The notes under the pieces are model-generated. The model saw only the letters and a program-made list of their open reading frames with translations, had not been told where the DNA came from and did no database searches. A DNA stretch of 37,247 nucleotides from positions 1 to 37,247 of the IMG/VR virus record IMGVR_UViG_3300049856_000063; one strand, written 5' to 3'. Made by a program: the position numbers and the translations under genes. The DNA is from a virus. Below are positions 8,397 through 15,443 of the stretch, one piece after another (position 1 is the first letter of the stretch; the number at the start of each line of letters is the position of its first letter).

Positions 8397-9476
8397 ATGG
8401 ACTTTTCAAAAATACAGAATCCTAGAGTACGTCAGTACCTAGAAGATAAGTACGCAAAGCAGCAAGAAGTTGACACGGCCAAGAGTAATGAGGGGTTTTA
8501 TGGTGGGTTAGCAGACGCAGGGGCTAGCCTTGCTACGGCTGCCGTCAACTCCTCTCCTAAAGTCCAGTACTACAATCGTATGCAGGACCTCGGAAAAGCC
8601 CCTAAAATGGGCGAGGGCTATGAAGGTAATATAGACGCCACCCCCGTCAAGCAAATGCTAAAAAGACGGACTGCCGACGCTCAAGAAGGGCTAGCCAAAG
8701 TTAGCCAGGACTTTGAGGAGCAAAATAAGCTTGACACATATAGCAGAAATGAGGCAGACTTAGCCGAAAAGTCGGACCCAACTAGCAAGACCTCTAAGAC
8801 TTACCAGGAGTTAGCTAAAAGATATATGCCGGGGCAAGACTGGTCTAATATTTCAGCCGCTCAGCTTGAAAAGTCCTTACCGATTTTAGGTAAGGCTTAC
8901 GAGGCGGAGATAGCGTCTAAAGACCGAGCTATGAAAAACGACCAGTGGGAACAGGAAATGGCAATTAAGCGCCAGGACGTAAATCAAAAAGGTATGCGGG
9001 CAGAGACACCTAAAGCTCAGCCCACCGTCCCTAGTGAGGTAGCGGGAAATATAGGTAAGTTTGATTCTGCGGTCCAACTTGTAGACGATTTAGATAAAGC
9101 CTGGAATGAAAAAACCGGAACCTTTTCAGGGATTACGCAGTGGCTACCTAATACCGATTCCGGTAAATACAACGACCAGGCCAAAGTCGCCGCCCAAACA
9201 ATTGGGAGTATCCTTGAAGGCGGAAAGTTAACCGACAATGACTACTCCAAATATCTTGCAATGCTTCCGGCTCCCGGCGACTCGCAAGATACTAAAAACA
9301 ATAAAATTGCAACCCTTAAACGGCAAATAGACTTAAAAAAGAAGGGGTCAATTGCAGGACTTGAGCAAGCCGGGTATAACACAAAAGGATTTAAGCAGGC
9401 CCCCGCCTCCGACCCCTCGGACCCAATGGGTTACAATCAATTACCGGGAACTAAAAAACCCTCCTGGGCTAAATAA
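8397..9476 (+). CDS. Internal virion protein candidate
   Basis: A 359-residue, mostly charged helical protein (MDFSKIQNPRVRQYLEDKYA, QWEQEMAIKRQDVNQKGMRA). Residues 215-325 contain a segment (KFDSAVQLVDDLDKAWNEKT, then GSILEGGKLTDNDYSKYLAML and NKIATLKRQIDLKKKGSIAGL) resembling a repeated phage internal-protein pattern. The C-terminus is Pro/Ser rich (DPMGYNQLPGTKKPSWAK). AAAGGAA precedes the start. It is the third of four consecutive large proteins; the function is inferred only from position. Confidence 0.7.
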   Translation: MDFSKIQNPRVRQYLEDKYAKQQEVDTAKSNEGFYGGLADAGASLATAAVNSSPKVQYYNRMQDLGKAPKMGEGYEGNIDATPVKQMLKRRTADAQEGLAKVSQDFEEQNKLDTYSRNEADLAEKSDPTSKTSKTYQELAKRYMPGQDWSNISAAQLEKSLPILGKAYEAEIASKDRAMKNDQWEQEMAIKRQDVNQKGMRAETPKAQPTVPSEVAGNIGKFDSAVQLVDDLDKAWNEKTGTFSGITQWLPNTDSGKYNDQAKVAAQTIGSILEGGKLTDNDYSKYLAMLPAPGDSQDTKNNKIATLKRQIDLKKKGSIAGLEQAGYNTKGFKQAPASDPSDPMGYNQLPGTKKPSWAK

Positions 9477-9484
9477 GGAGTTTT

Positions 9485-11215
9485 ATGAAAGTACGTAACA
9501 AATCGGGCCAGGAGTTCGAAGTCGACGAAGGTAAAGTATCTGAAGCGGAAGCGGACGGTTTTTACCCCGTTGTAACCAACGGTAAAGACGAGCAAGTAGT
9601 TGCTTATAAACAACTTTCGGATGCCTATAAAGACGGCTATAAACTTAAAGACGTAGAGCAAGAGACTTCTGGGGTAGACGAAGCGACTGCGGCGTTATCG
9701 GGGTTTAGCAAAGGTGCCACTATGGGGTTTGGTGACGAACTAGTCGGTACGGCTAAAGGCGCAGGGGACTACCTATTAGGTAAAGCCGCTTATGCCGTTG
9801 AAGGTCAGCCTTATGACCAGGGCACTTTCAGTCAAAACGTTAACCGGAGCGTCGCAGAGGAGCGAGGTATACAGGATAAAGCACAGAAGCAAGCCCCAGA
9901 GTATGCCTTGGCTGGACAGATCGCAGGTGGGATTGCTAGTGGGGCTAAGTTGCCGACTAAAGGAATGACCCAAATACCTACACTATTGGGCGTGGGTGCA
10001 GTGCAAGGGGTAGGCGAGAGAAATAGTAATGTAGGTCTGGACAGCGCAAAGGATGCAGCATTAGGCGCGGGAGGTGCGGCTTTAGGGTATGGAATAGGTA
10101 AGGCCGTTGGGGGCATTGCAGGGGGCGTTAAAAACGCATTACAAAGTAAACCCACAGAGAAGGTTGCAACAACCGCCGCTGAGATTGTAGGAGAATTACC
10201 TTCTGAAGTAGGTCAAAAGATTATTAAAAACCCAAATTTAGCTGCGGAAGGAAAAGGACTTACCGCAATATCTGAGGATTTAGTTCAAACCACTAACACC
10301 CTTAAAAAGCAGATGCTTAACGAGAGTGACGCCGCTTGGGACATCCTTAAACAATCAAAAGTCGGGTTTGACCCGTCTCAATTTAAAGGGCTCACCGCTC
10401 AAATAGCACAGGAGAGGGGAATCGCAGGGTCAAGCCAAGGCGCACAGAAGCAAGCCTTACGGGCACTAATGGACGCTGAAAAGGACCTTCGAACGGCTAC
10501 GAGTTGGGAAGGGTTAAAAAAGGCGGTCAAGCAAATCGATGACAATATTGACTGGAATACCCCAGGGCGGGAGACGGCTAACGAGGCTTTAATTCAATTA
10601 AGGAGTCAAGTAGATGACATATTAAAAACAGCCAACCCAAATTACGCAGAGGCCATGAGGCCCGTAGCGGAAAAAGCGTCCCAACTATCTCAAATAACCC
10701 GAGCAATGAAACTCGGTAAGGGCCCTGAGGGGTACGAGGTAACCGACCAGACGGTTAGCGCACTCAAGTCTTTAACCCGAGACATGGCTAAAGATGTAAA
10801 ACCTAAGTTAAAAGAGACTATAGGAAACGCCTCAAAAGGGTTACTAGAAGACCTGGAAGTCGAGAGTATGTCCAAAGCAACTCGACAAGATATAGGCCGG
10901 GGAGCAAGGTCCGCATTAACTGGAGGGGCGTCAGGGGCGGCTTTAGGTAGTGTGGTAGCAGGACCAGCGGGCGCTGTAATAGGCGGCGGTCTAGGGGCTA
11001 TTGCAGGATTTACACGGGATAAGTATGGTAGACAACTGGCGGCTAACGCCCTTAAATGGGGCGGTAACGCAATACAAAACCAGGACGCAATCTTAGCGCG
11101 TATAGGAGACACTTGGGATAATCTTAGCCCCCAAGCAAAGGAGGCGATTGTACAGGCCTCGTTGCGGGGTCCAGCAGCAATGGTTAGTACGTGGTCAGTG
11201 ATGCAAGATAAATAA
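9485..11215 (+). CDS. Large internal virion / DNA ejection protein candidate
   Basis: A 576-residue protein, the last gene of the rightward operon. The N-terminal 60 residues look like a small beta module (MKVRNKSGQEFEVDEGKVSE). Two Gly/Ala-rich, membrane-like stretches follow: about residues 195-225 (ALGAGGAALGYGIGKAVGGI) and about 480-510 (ALTGGASGAALGSVVAGPAG), both with a glycine-zipper spacing able to insert in membranes. The middle is helical (QKQALRALMDAEKDLRTATS). Glycine zippers in a large protein beside other internal proteins suit a pore-forming ejection protein. It ends five bases before a strong bidirectional terminator. The start has AAGGAG upstream. Confidence 0.75.
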   Translation: MKVRNKSGQEFEVDEGKVSEAEADGFYPVVTNGKDEQVVAYKQLSDAYKDGYKLKDVEQETSGVDEATAALSGFSKGATMGFGDELVGTAKGAGDYLLGKAAYAVEGQPYDQGTFSQNVNRSVAEERGIQDKAQKQAPEYALAGQIAGGIASGAKLPTKGMTQIPTLLGVGAVQGVGERNSNVGLDSAKDAALGAGGAALGYGIGKAVGGIAGGVKNALQSKPTEKVATTAAEIVGELPSEVGQKIIKNPNLAAEGKGLTAISEDLVQTTNTLKKQMLNESDAAWDILKQSKVGFDPSQFKGLTAQIAQERGIAGSSQGAQKQALRALMDAEKDLRTATSWEGLKKAVKQIDDNIDWNTPGRETANEALIQLRSQVDDILKTANPNYAEAMRPVAEKASQLSQITRAMKLGKGPEGYEVTDQTVSALKSLTRDMAKDVKPKLKETIGNASKGLLEDLEVESMSKATRQDIGRGARSALTGGASGAALGSVVAGPAGAVIGGGLGAIAGFTRDKYGRQLAANALKWGGNAIQNQDAILARIGDTWDNLSPQAKEAIVQASLRGPAAMVSTWSVMQDK

Positions 11216-11219
11216 CAAA

Positions 11220-11247
11220 ACCCCCTCACCATTACGGTGTAGGGGGT
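11220..11247. terminator. Bidirectional terminator between convergent operons
   Basis: ACCCCCTCACC (11220-11230) pairs with GGTGTAGGGGGT (11236-11247), with one bulged base and a five-base loop. To the right it is followed by ATTTTATTAT; read leftward it is followed by TTTTGTTATT. The stem is strong and both sides are T-rich, so it can stop the rightward late operon (last gene ends at 11215) and the leftward operon (last gene ends at 11313). Confidence 0.85.
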
Positions 11248-11291
11248 ATTTTATTATCCTTATTAGGACTATTATGTGGAAAATGTGGGAT

Positions 11292-11315
11292 TAAGTGTCC
11301 TAATAGGGACACTTA
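11292..11315. other. Hairpin at the end of the last leftward gene
   Basis: TAAGTGTCC (11292-11300) and GGACACTTA (11307-11315) form a perfect 9-bp stem with a 6-base loop. Read leftward, the stem starts with the TAA stop codon of the 52-residue gene at 11313-11471. There is no T-run directly after it, so it is more likely an mRNA 3-prime stabiliser or a weak terminator ahead of the main terminator at 11220-11247. Confidence 0.7.
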
Positions 11316-11471
11316 GGGCGTAGATGGCATTGTGTCGATTATCTTAACTATCCTGTAAAACTCGCTGTCCCATCTTTTTAGCTCTTTTGTTGCTGCTGCC
11401 TTTGTTGGATGGATACTAAGAATATATTTATAGCAATCAGTGATAATGGCGTAGGACGTTGTTGTTTTCAT
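11313..11471 (-). CDS. Small hypothetical protein, 52 residues
   Basis: ATG at 11471 overlaps the stop of the preceding leftward gene (ATGA). The frame reads MKTTTSYAIITDCYKYILSI, continues with KAAATKELKRWDSEFYRIVK and ends IIDTMPSTP, then TAA at 11313-11315. It looks like a compact helical protein. The stop-start overlap, the protein-like composition and the hairpin that begins at its stop codon support it as the last gene of the leftward operon. Function is unknown. Confidence 0.7.
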   Translation of the reverse strand: MKTTTSYAIITDCYKYILSIHPTKAAATKELKRWDSEFYRIVKIIDTMPSTP

Positions 11472-12172
11472 ACTTCCCTCGCTGGCAATATGCCGGTTAA
11501 TTCTACTATTTCCAGTGATATACTAGATTCCTTAACTACATCTAAAGCCCTATCAAAGCTATTGCAAGTATCGATACTTGTTCCACGACTGTGCCATTTA
11601 CTTTCGGTAGCAGTAACCACGCACCACTGTTTAATCTCCATGGCTGGCAGGGGGTCGGTCCAGAGTGCTATGATGTCGCCGCCGGGGTCATCGGGAGCAT
11701 CTAGATGTCGATAGGGTTCCCGATAGGTGGCATATACCATAGAGTCCTCATACAGATAGTAACCGGCTCCAGTTCTCCCTATATACAAACGTTTCGTGCC
11801 TTCCTTAGTCCTATAATACTGCCCAGGAATTGGTTCGGGTGGTAACTTGGATGGTACAAAGTCACCATTACTGTCCGTGGTACCCCACTGCAATTCTACC
11901 TTATCATCTGGACTAAATGGTGATTCAAACTTAACATATTTTGTCTTATTACTCACATTATCCTCCGTGTCTTTGACTAGGGTTATTAGGTCAAGTGCAA
12001 TCGTAGTATGACTCCATACTTGCCCATCCTTGTTGTGTGTTGCTTGCTGACCATCAGACGCTTCAGAGGTTATATTATAGAAAGTATCAGCTTCACAACC
12101 TATCTTAGTAATTATTCGTAAATTACCTATCCTATCAGCCCACACCTGACCTACTTTGAATTGTTTAGTCAT
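11468..12172 (-). CDS. Hypothetical protein with duplicated small beta modules
   Basis: A 234-residue protein. The N-terminal 60 residues (KVGQVWADRIGNLRIITKIG, then GQVWSHTTIALDLITLVKD) resemble a small SH3- or Tudor-like beta barrel often seen in accessory phage proteins. A second module starts near residue 110 (PIPGQYYRTKEGTKRLYIGR, then GYYLYEDSMVYATYREPYR) with a related pattern (GQ.Y....G...IG). There is no catalytic motif. A GGAGAA site precedes the ATG. It belongs to a run of small accessory genes downstream of the polymerase. Confidence 0.75.
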   Translation of the reverse strand: MTKQFKVGQVWADRIGNLRIITKIGCEADTFYNITSEASDGQQATHNKDGQVWSHTTIALDLITLVKDTEDNVSNKTKYVKFESPFSPDDKVELQWGTTDSNGDFVPSKLPPEPIPGQYYRTKEGTKRLYIGRTGAGYYLYEDSMVYATYREPYRHLDAPDDPGGDIIALWTDPLPAMEIKQWCVVTATESKWHSRGTSIDTCNSFDRALDVVKESSISLEIVELTGILPAREV

Positions 12173-12184
12173 TTTGATTCTCCT

Positions 12185-12787
12185 TTAAAGGTTTTTAGCG
12201 TCAACTAGTTTACCGTTCTCGTCTACTGTTATTTCTATGCACCCCTTCCTATCAGGGGACGAAGGGTTCGCGGCTACTGCATTAGCTATACCGACGGACG
12301 ACTTAGGACCACCAATAGTATTTTCATAGACATTAAAATAGTAGGTTCTAAGTTTAGGTTCCTCGACTATTTCCCAGTCCAATGCCATTTCCCCAGTGGA
12401 GAAGTAGCACTCACACTCGACAGAAAAGTCGTCTGTTGAGTAAGTAAGCCCATCATCTTTGGCGCTTTTCCTAACCTTCTTACCTGCCAACGCAGCCTCT
12501 CTAGCTTCCCAGAAGTTAAGTGTCTTTTTGGGTAGCGAATTAGATTCATAACCCGTCCCAGTATTGAAAGTAACTTCTGTTGCGCGCTCTTCGTACTCCT
12601 TAACCAAATCCTCCTCGTTTCCCGCGAGGGTAAAACAATATGAACCGTCGAGCGCATAAGTCCTGTTGGTAACTAAGTCTAAAAACGGATAGTCACGCTT
12701 AGTATATTCATATGTTGATTTTACCAATGGTCCAGTTATCTCCCCCGACCTAGACACATAACGCTTACCTACTTCAAGTTTTATCAT
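12185..12787 (-). CDS. Hypothetical accessory protein
   Basis: A 200-residue protein when begun at the internal ATG (12787), which has GGGAGA seven bases upstream; an earlier in-frame ATG at 12808 lacks a good site and would extend into the zinc-ribbon gene. The N-terminus (MIKLEVGKRYVSRSGEITGP) again looks like a small beta-barrel module, like the next gene downstream. The middle section (NFWEAREAALAGKKVRKSAK, then FSVECECYFSTGEMALDWEI) matches a recurring phage pattern of a W-x-EA helix followed by a D-W-E-I strand. Function is unknown. Confidence 0.75.
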   Translation of the reverse strand: MIKLEVGKRYVSRSGEITGPLVKSTYEYTKRDYPFLDLVTNRTYALDGSYCFTLAGNEEDLVKEYEERATEVTFNTGTGYESNSLPKKTLNFWEAREAALAGKKVRKSAKDDGLTYSTDDFSVECECYFSTGEMALDWEIVEEPKLRTYYFNVYENTIGGPKSSVGIANAVAANPSSPDRKGCIEITVDENGKLVDAKNL

Positions 12788-12920
12788 CTGGTTTCTCCCA
12801 TCCGTCATCAGTTAATGTTTCATATACGTAATTTGTTTTACAGTGATCGCAGTACCAGTCATCCCTGGACTTTGACCACCGTAGCTCCTGCCAGCACCCT
12901 GGGCATAGTAAATTAGGCAT
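12774..12920 (-). CDS. Small zinc-ribbon protein, 48 residues
   Basis: The frame starts at ATG 12920 and reads MPNLLCPGCWQELRWSKSRD, then DWYCDHCKTNYVYETLTDDG and WEKPDDKT. Two Cys pairs (CPGC and CDHC, 16 residues apart) form a classic zinc ribbon. AAGGTGGG lies 4-5 bases before the ATG. It overlaps the stop of the upstream gene (12913) by eight bases and runs 14 bases into the downstream gene, as expected for coupled small genes. It is probably a nucleic-acid- or protein-binding accessory protein; the target is unknown. Confidence 0.8.
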   Translation of the reverse strand: MPNLLCPGCWQELRWSKSRDDWYCDHCKTNYVYETLTDDGWEKPDDKT

Positions 12921-13116
12921 ACTTCCCACCTTTTATAAGTCTAAACCTAGTAGCTGCACCCCGGTTAGTTTTAGCTAGGTATAGGTCTACTCTGGGTAGT
13001 ATGGACACCTCGCACTCGTCAGAGTATAGGTCTTCTACCATCTTAGCCTCTGCTACACCCAAGACAGGTATAAACACGTCGCCCGCTGCATAGTGCAGTA
13101 TTACATCATACATCAT
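12913..13116 (-). CDS. Small hypothetical protein, 67 residues
   Basis: It reads MMYDVILHYAAGDVFIPVLG, then VAEAKMVEDLYSDECEVSIL and RVDLYLAKTNRGAATRFRLIKGG. The predicted pattern is beta-alpha-beta. The ATG overlaps the stop of the upstream 42-residue gene, and AAAGGGG lies five bases upstream. It shares a rough V.L....-EA.A-..Y pattern with the upstream small protein, which also has a strand then a helix containing an EA pair. Function is unknown. Confidence 0.75.
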   Translation of the reverse strand: MMYDVILHYAAGDVFIPVLGVAEAKMVEDLYSDECEVSILPRVDLYLAKTNRGAATRFRLIKGGKYA

Positions 13117-13241
13117 ACTAAACCCCTTTGTTTTGCGTAGGTTAAAGCGCCTGCTTCAGACATAAAGGTTGCTACAACTAACCGATTTACTAAGACTAAG
13201 TACACTTCTAAACCTAACTTTTTTGTTTTTACAATTTGCAT
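13113..13241 (-). CDS. Very small hypothetical protein, 42 residues
   Basis: ATG at 13241 with AAGGAGG about 7 bases upstream; the reading is MQIVKTKKLGLEVYLVLVNR, then LVVATFMSEAGALTYAKQRG and LV, ending TGA at 13113-13115. The stop overlaps the ATG of the next gene. It looks like two strands and a helix (SEAGALTYAKQRG), similar in outline to phage DUF-type small proteins. An ATG six bases earlier opens only a five-codon frame. The strong site and coupling support it. Confidence 0.75.
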   Translation of the reverse strand: MQIVKTKKLGLEVYLVLVNRLVVATFMSEAGALTYAKQRGLV

Positions 13242-13263
13242 GTCATGTCCTCCTTATAATATA

Positions 13264-13707
13264 CTATTCGGTAAGACGTCCTTGAGACTTTAGCTCTTTT
13301 AGTAAGTCCTCGGTACTATTGATTAAAGCGTCCCTTACTTTAGGCATAGCTAGATTTGGGCAGGTCTTACCCGAGTCTAGCTCATAGTGTCCGTATGCCT
13401 TGGCTTTGGGGTATCTGCCCCACAGTAGGGTAAAAAGACTGTGTAACGCCTGTCCCTGTTCGGGGGTATATTTATCCTGCCCCACTAGACAGATGCCAAT
13501 AGACGTGGTGTTGTGGCCCTTACAGTGGGCGCCTATCTCCTCGTCTTGTCTGCCCCGTTGAACTAAGCCGCCTCTGCGAATGACGTAATGGTATCCTATT
13601 GTTTTAAATCCCCTTTCAATATGCCATTCGGTGATTTCCTTGACTCCGATGTCCATATTGTCGGGGCTTGCCGAGCAGTGAAGTATCAGTTTAGTAATCG
13701 GTCTCAT
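13264..13707 (-). CDS. N-acetylmuramoyl-L-alanine amidase, T7-lysozyme type
   Basis: A 147-residue Amidase_2 enzyme that cuts the bond between N-acetylmuramic acid and L-alanine in peptidoglycan. Visible signatures are LILHCSAS (zinc ligand H10), TIGYHYVIRRGG (Tyr39, H40), IGAHCKGHNTTSIGICLVG (residues 58-76) and YGHYELDSGKTCPN (zinc ligands H107 and C116). The length matches T7 gp3.5. In T7 the same protein also inhibits the phage RNA polymerase, but no such polymerase is present here. It is encoded in the leftward replication block, not beside the holin candidate at 1199. The start overlaps the stop of the preceding gene (ATGA). Confidence 0.95.
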   Translation of the reverse strand: MRPITKLILHCSASPDNMDIGVKEITEWHIERGFKTIGYHYVIRRGGLVQRGRQDEEIGAHCKGHNTTSIGICLVGQDKYTPEQGQALHSLFTLLWGRYPKAKAYGHYELDSGKTCPNLAMPKVRDALINSTEDLLKELKSQGRLTE

Positions 13708-13886
13708 GGCTGTTTCCCCTTTACGCTTGCGCTACTATCCCAGACCGATAGTATATCGTCTACAGCGGCGACAAAGTCGTCATCCCAAGTAGCTTCGGAC
13801 TGTTCAGCCAGCTTTTTTAAACCAGCTAAAATAATTGCTCTTACTGCGGCTTCGCTTAACACTTTGATTATCAGGTTGGCAAACAT
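13704..13886 (-). CDS. Small protein upstream of amidase
   Basis: A 60-residue protein when started at ATG 13886, which has AAGGAG seven bases upstream; a longer frame from 13964 has no good site and runs inside another gene. It reads MFANLIIKVLSEAAVRAIIL, then AGLKKLAEQSEATWDDDFVA and AVDDILSVWDS. The amphipathic helix followed by a WDDDFV..V segment is similar to small proteins seen next to endolysins in other phages. It could assist lysis, but it has no clear membrane segment. Confidence 0.75.
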   Translation of the reverse strand: MFANLIIKVLSEAAVRAIILAGLKKLAEQSEATWDDDFVAAVDDILSVWDSSASVKGKQP

Positions 13887-14022
13887 CGTATAGCTCCTTA
13901 TATTGTTTATCGGTTTCCTCCTGAATGAAGGAAACTTCCTCGAACCATTCGTTAGAGTTGACAACCATAGGGTTATCGTCTGAGTTTAGGGGTAGCTGAA
14001 TTAAGTTATCTTGTGTGTTCAT
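13804..14022 (-). CDS. Small hypothetical protein, 72 residues
   Basis: The start at 14022 has a near-perfect AAGGAGG site seven bases upstream. The protein reads MNTQDNLIQLPLNSDDNPMV, is acidic in the first two thirds and basic at the end (SVKRSRSKSNYFSWFKKAG). Its last 83 bases overlap the next gene (13704-13886) in another frame. There is no recognised domain. A 64-base gap separates it from the polymerase C-terminal part upstream. Confidence 0.7.
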   Translation of the reverse strand: MNTQDNLIQLPLNSDDNPMVVNSNEWFEEVSFIQEETDKQYKELYDVCQPDNQSVKRSRSKSNYFSWFKKAG

Positions 14023-14086
14023 GTTACGTCCTCCTTACCTTCTATATAACGGAGGAATGATCATAAAACTTTAATGTGTCTGTTAA

Positions 14087-14953
14087 CTATTTAGCTTCGA
14101 AGAGGTTTTTCCCTACGGCCCAACCCGTCCTGATATTAACCGTCCAGCCCAAATCCTCATTTAAGCTGGCAACCGCTTGACTCATTAGGGCTTTTGCCTC
14201 AGGTTCGCGCTCGGTGGGTACGGCTATGATAATCTCGTCATGTATAATTGTCACAAATTGCGCGAAGTTACAAATCGAAAAGAACTTACTGTATAATACT
14301 GCAATAATACCGGAAACGGACGACTGAATGAAGTAATTGAGACACTTATAGGACTCAGCAGGTTTTAGCCTATACCCAAAATCGTTAACAAGATACCCGG
14401 TTGTCTCATATTCCTTCTCCAGAATCTTACCAAAACGGTAGACCCCCGAGAATAGCTCCCAGTAGCAGTCGTAAAAGGCTCTAGCCGCTTTAGGGGGTAA
14501 ATGGAAGCCGTTATCCCTGGCTTGCTTAACCAGCTTTTTAGGCCCCATGGAGTAACTTAAACCAAGGGCAAGGATTTTGTGTAATTGCCTATCCTTCTTA
14601 AGAACCTTCTTTTGGATAAATTCCTTGTCTTTAGCCCACTGCTCAACAAAGGTTAGACCGTCGTACTTCGCTTCCCACGCCTCCCTAAGCCTATCAGAGC
14701 CTATTGGAGACCTGGACATAACCATCAGGTAAATATCGTCTATCATGAGGGTTTTACCGTCATAATAAGGCGTTTTACCTACCATACCAAAGTTAGCGGC
14801 CATGTAGTTCTTATCTTGGGAATAGTGGGATGTACATGCTGGTTCCCCCGCCGCTAAGTCAATAGATACAAACACATAGCCTGAAGGTGGGAGCATTGTT
14901 GACATAAGCCCTTTATGTTGACGCGCTAAACCTTGAATATTTAATTTAGCCAT
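14087..14953 (-). CDS. Family A DNA polymerase, C-terminal (palm/fingers) part of a split gene
   Basis: A 288-residue catalytic part of the replicative polymerase. It starts with MAKLNIQGLAR, the second half of the conserved segment whose first half (TGRLSGGN) ends the other part at 15444. Motif A is VSIDLAAGEP (D32, E37 for the canonical DYSQIE). Motif B is R122-x3-K126-x3-L130-x3-Y134. Motif C is IIHDE (H238, D239, E240). All catalytic carboxylates are kept. Position 130 equals E. coli Phe762 and is Leu. GGAG lies six bases before the ATG inside the end of the HNH gene, and the start overlaps that gene's stop region by eight bases. It has no exonuclease or thumb of its own, so it must pair with the product at 15444-16679. 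Confidence 0.93.
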   Translation of the reverse strand: MAKLNIQGLARQHKGLMSTMLPPSGYVFVSIDLAAGEPACTSHYSQDKNYMAANFGMVGKTPYYDGKTLMIDDIYLMVMSRSPIGSDRLREAWEAKYDGLTFVEQWAKDKEFIQKKVLKKDRQLHKILALGLSYSMGPKKLVKQARDNGFHLPPKAARAFYDCYWELFSGVYRFGKILEKEYETTGYLVNDFGYRLKPAESYKCLNYFIQSSVSGIIAVLYSKFFSICNFAQFVTIIHDEIIIAVPTEREPEAKALMSQAVASLNEDLGWTVNIRTGWAVGKNLFEAK

Positions 14954-15434
14954 TGTATACTCCGTACCACTCTAAACATGTTGTTTTATATGCTTCACTT
15001 GCGGTTTGAGGGTCCATAAAACACCCTAAATGTATATCGTGGTAGTCAACAGACATTTTAGCAACCCATCGACTACGTGAGGTATCCCAAAACACTCCTC
15101 GGTAACCCGAGTTATTATCTTTACGTTTTCGCCCATTCGCAGTATTTTGATTATATGATGTAACTCGCAAGTTTACCCTTCTATTGTCAAGGGGATTTTG
15201 ATTAATGTGGTCGACCATTTTAGCGCGTAAAAGTGCATTATGCAAATAGACTTTTTTATCTTTTATAGTGGTTAACATATAAGCTAAGCCTGGGCGTTTA
15301 GTATATGTTCGAATATACCACCGTTTATCGCAAACATCTAACCAGTCTTTAAAGTCGATAAGCGACGTCAAATTTTTAGATCCATGAATTGTAACAACAT
15401 CATTTTGGAGTACAAAAAAGTTTTTAATTTGCAT
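14946..15434 (-). CDS. HNH-AP2 homing endonuclease inside the DNA polymerase gene
   Basis: A 162-residue protein. The HNH_3-type core is at residues 65-90 (H65, then MVDHINQNPLDNRRVNLRV with D75 and H76), followed by an AP2-type DNA-binding domain at 108-148 (NSGYRGVFWDTSRSRWVAKM). Such enzymes nick or cut uninterrupted alleles and spread their gene by repair. It begins nine bases after the stop of the polymerase N-part, with AAAGGGG upstream, and overlaps the start of the C-part. The insert is about 490 bases, all coding, so little room remains for a group I intron core. It is more AT-rich than its flanks, which fits a recent arrival. Confidence 0.92.
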   Translation of the reverse strand: MQIKNFFVLQNDVVTIHGSKNLTSLIDFKDWLDVCDKRWYIRTYTKRPGLAYMLTTIKDKKVYLHNALLRAKMVDHINQNPLDNRRVNLRVTSYNQNTANGRKRKDNNSGYRGVFWDTSRSRWVAKMSVDYHDIHLGCFMDPQTASEAYKTTCLEWYGVYNG

Positions 15435-15443
15435 AAATCCCCT

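Noticed and set aside
10690-11232. Leftward open frame of 180 codons opposite the last internal protein
   Set aside because: Composition is that of an antisense shadow of the Gly/Ala-rich gene, and it crosses the terminator.
11409-11714. Rightward frame of 101 codons
   Set aside because: It is opposite two leftward genes that are coupled and protein-like, and lies beyond the rightward terminator.
12788-12808. Upstream ATG for the gene at 12185-12787
   Set aside because: The ATG at 12787 has GGGAGA at good spacing, and the longer form would overlap the zinc-ribbon gene more deeply.
14946-15443. Group I intron in the polymerase gene
   Set aside because: A splice after U at AAT and before GCT (after ATG) would restore the frame, and this fits the U/G rule. 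But the interval is only about 490 bases and is fully used by a complete HNH-AP2 protein, leaving no space for a normal intron core, and both polymerase parts have ribosome sites. Not fully excluded without a covariance search.
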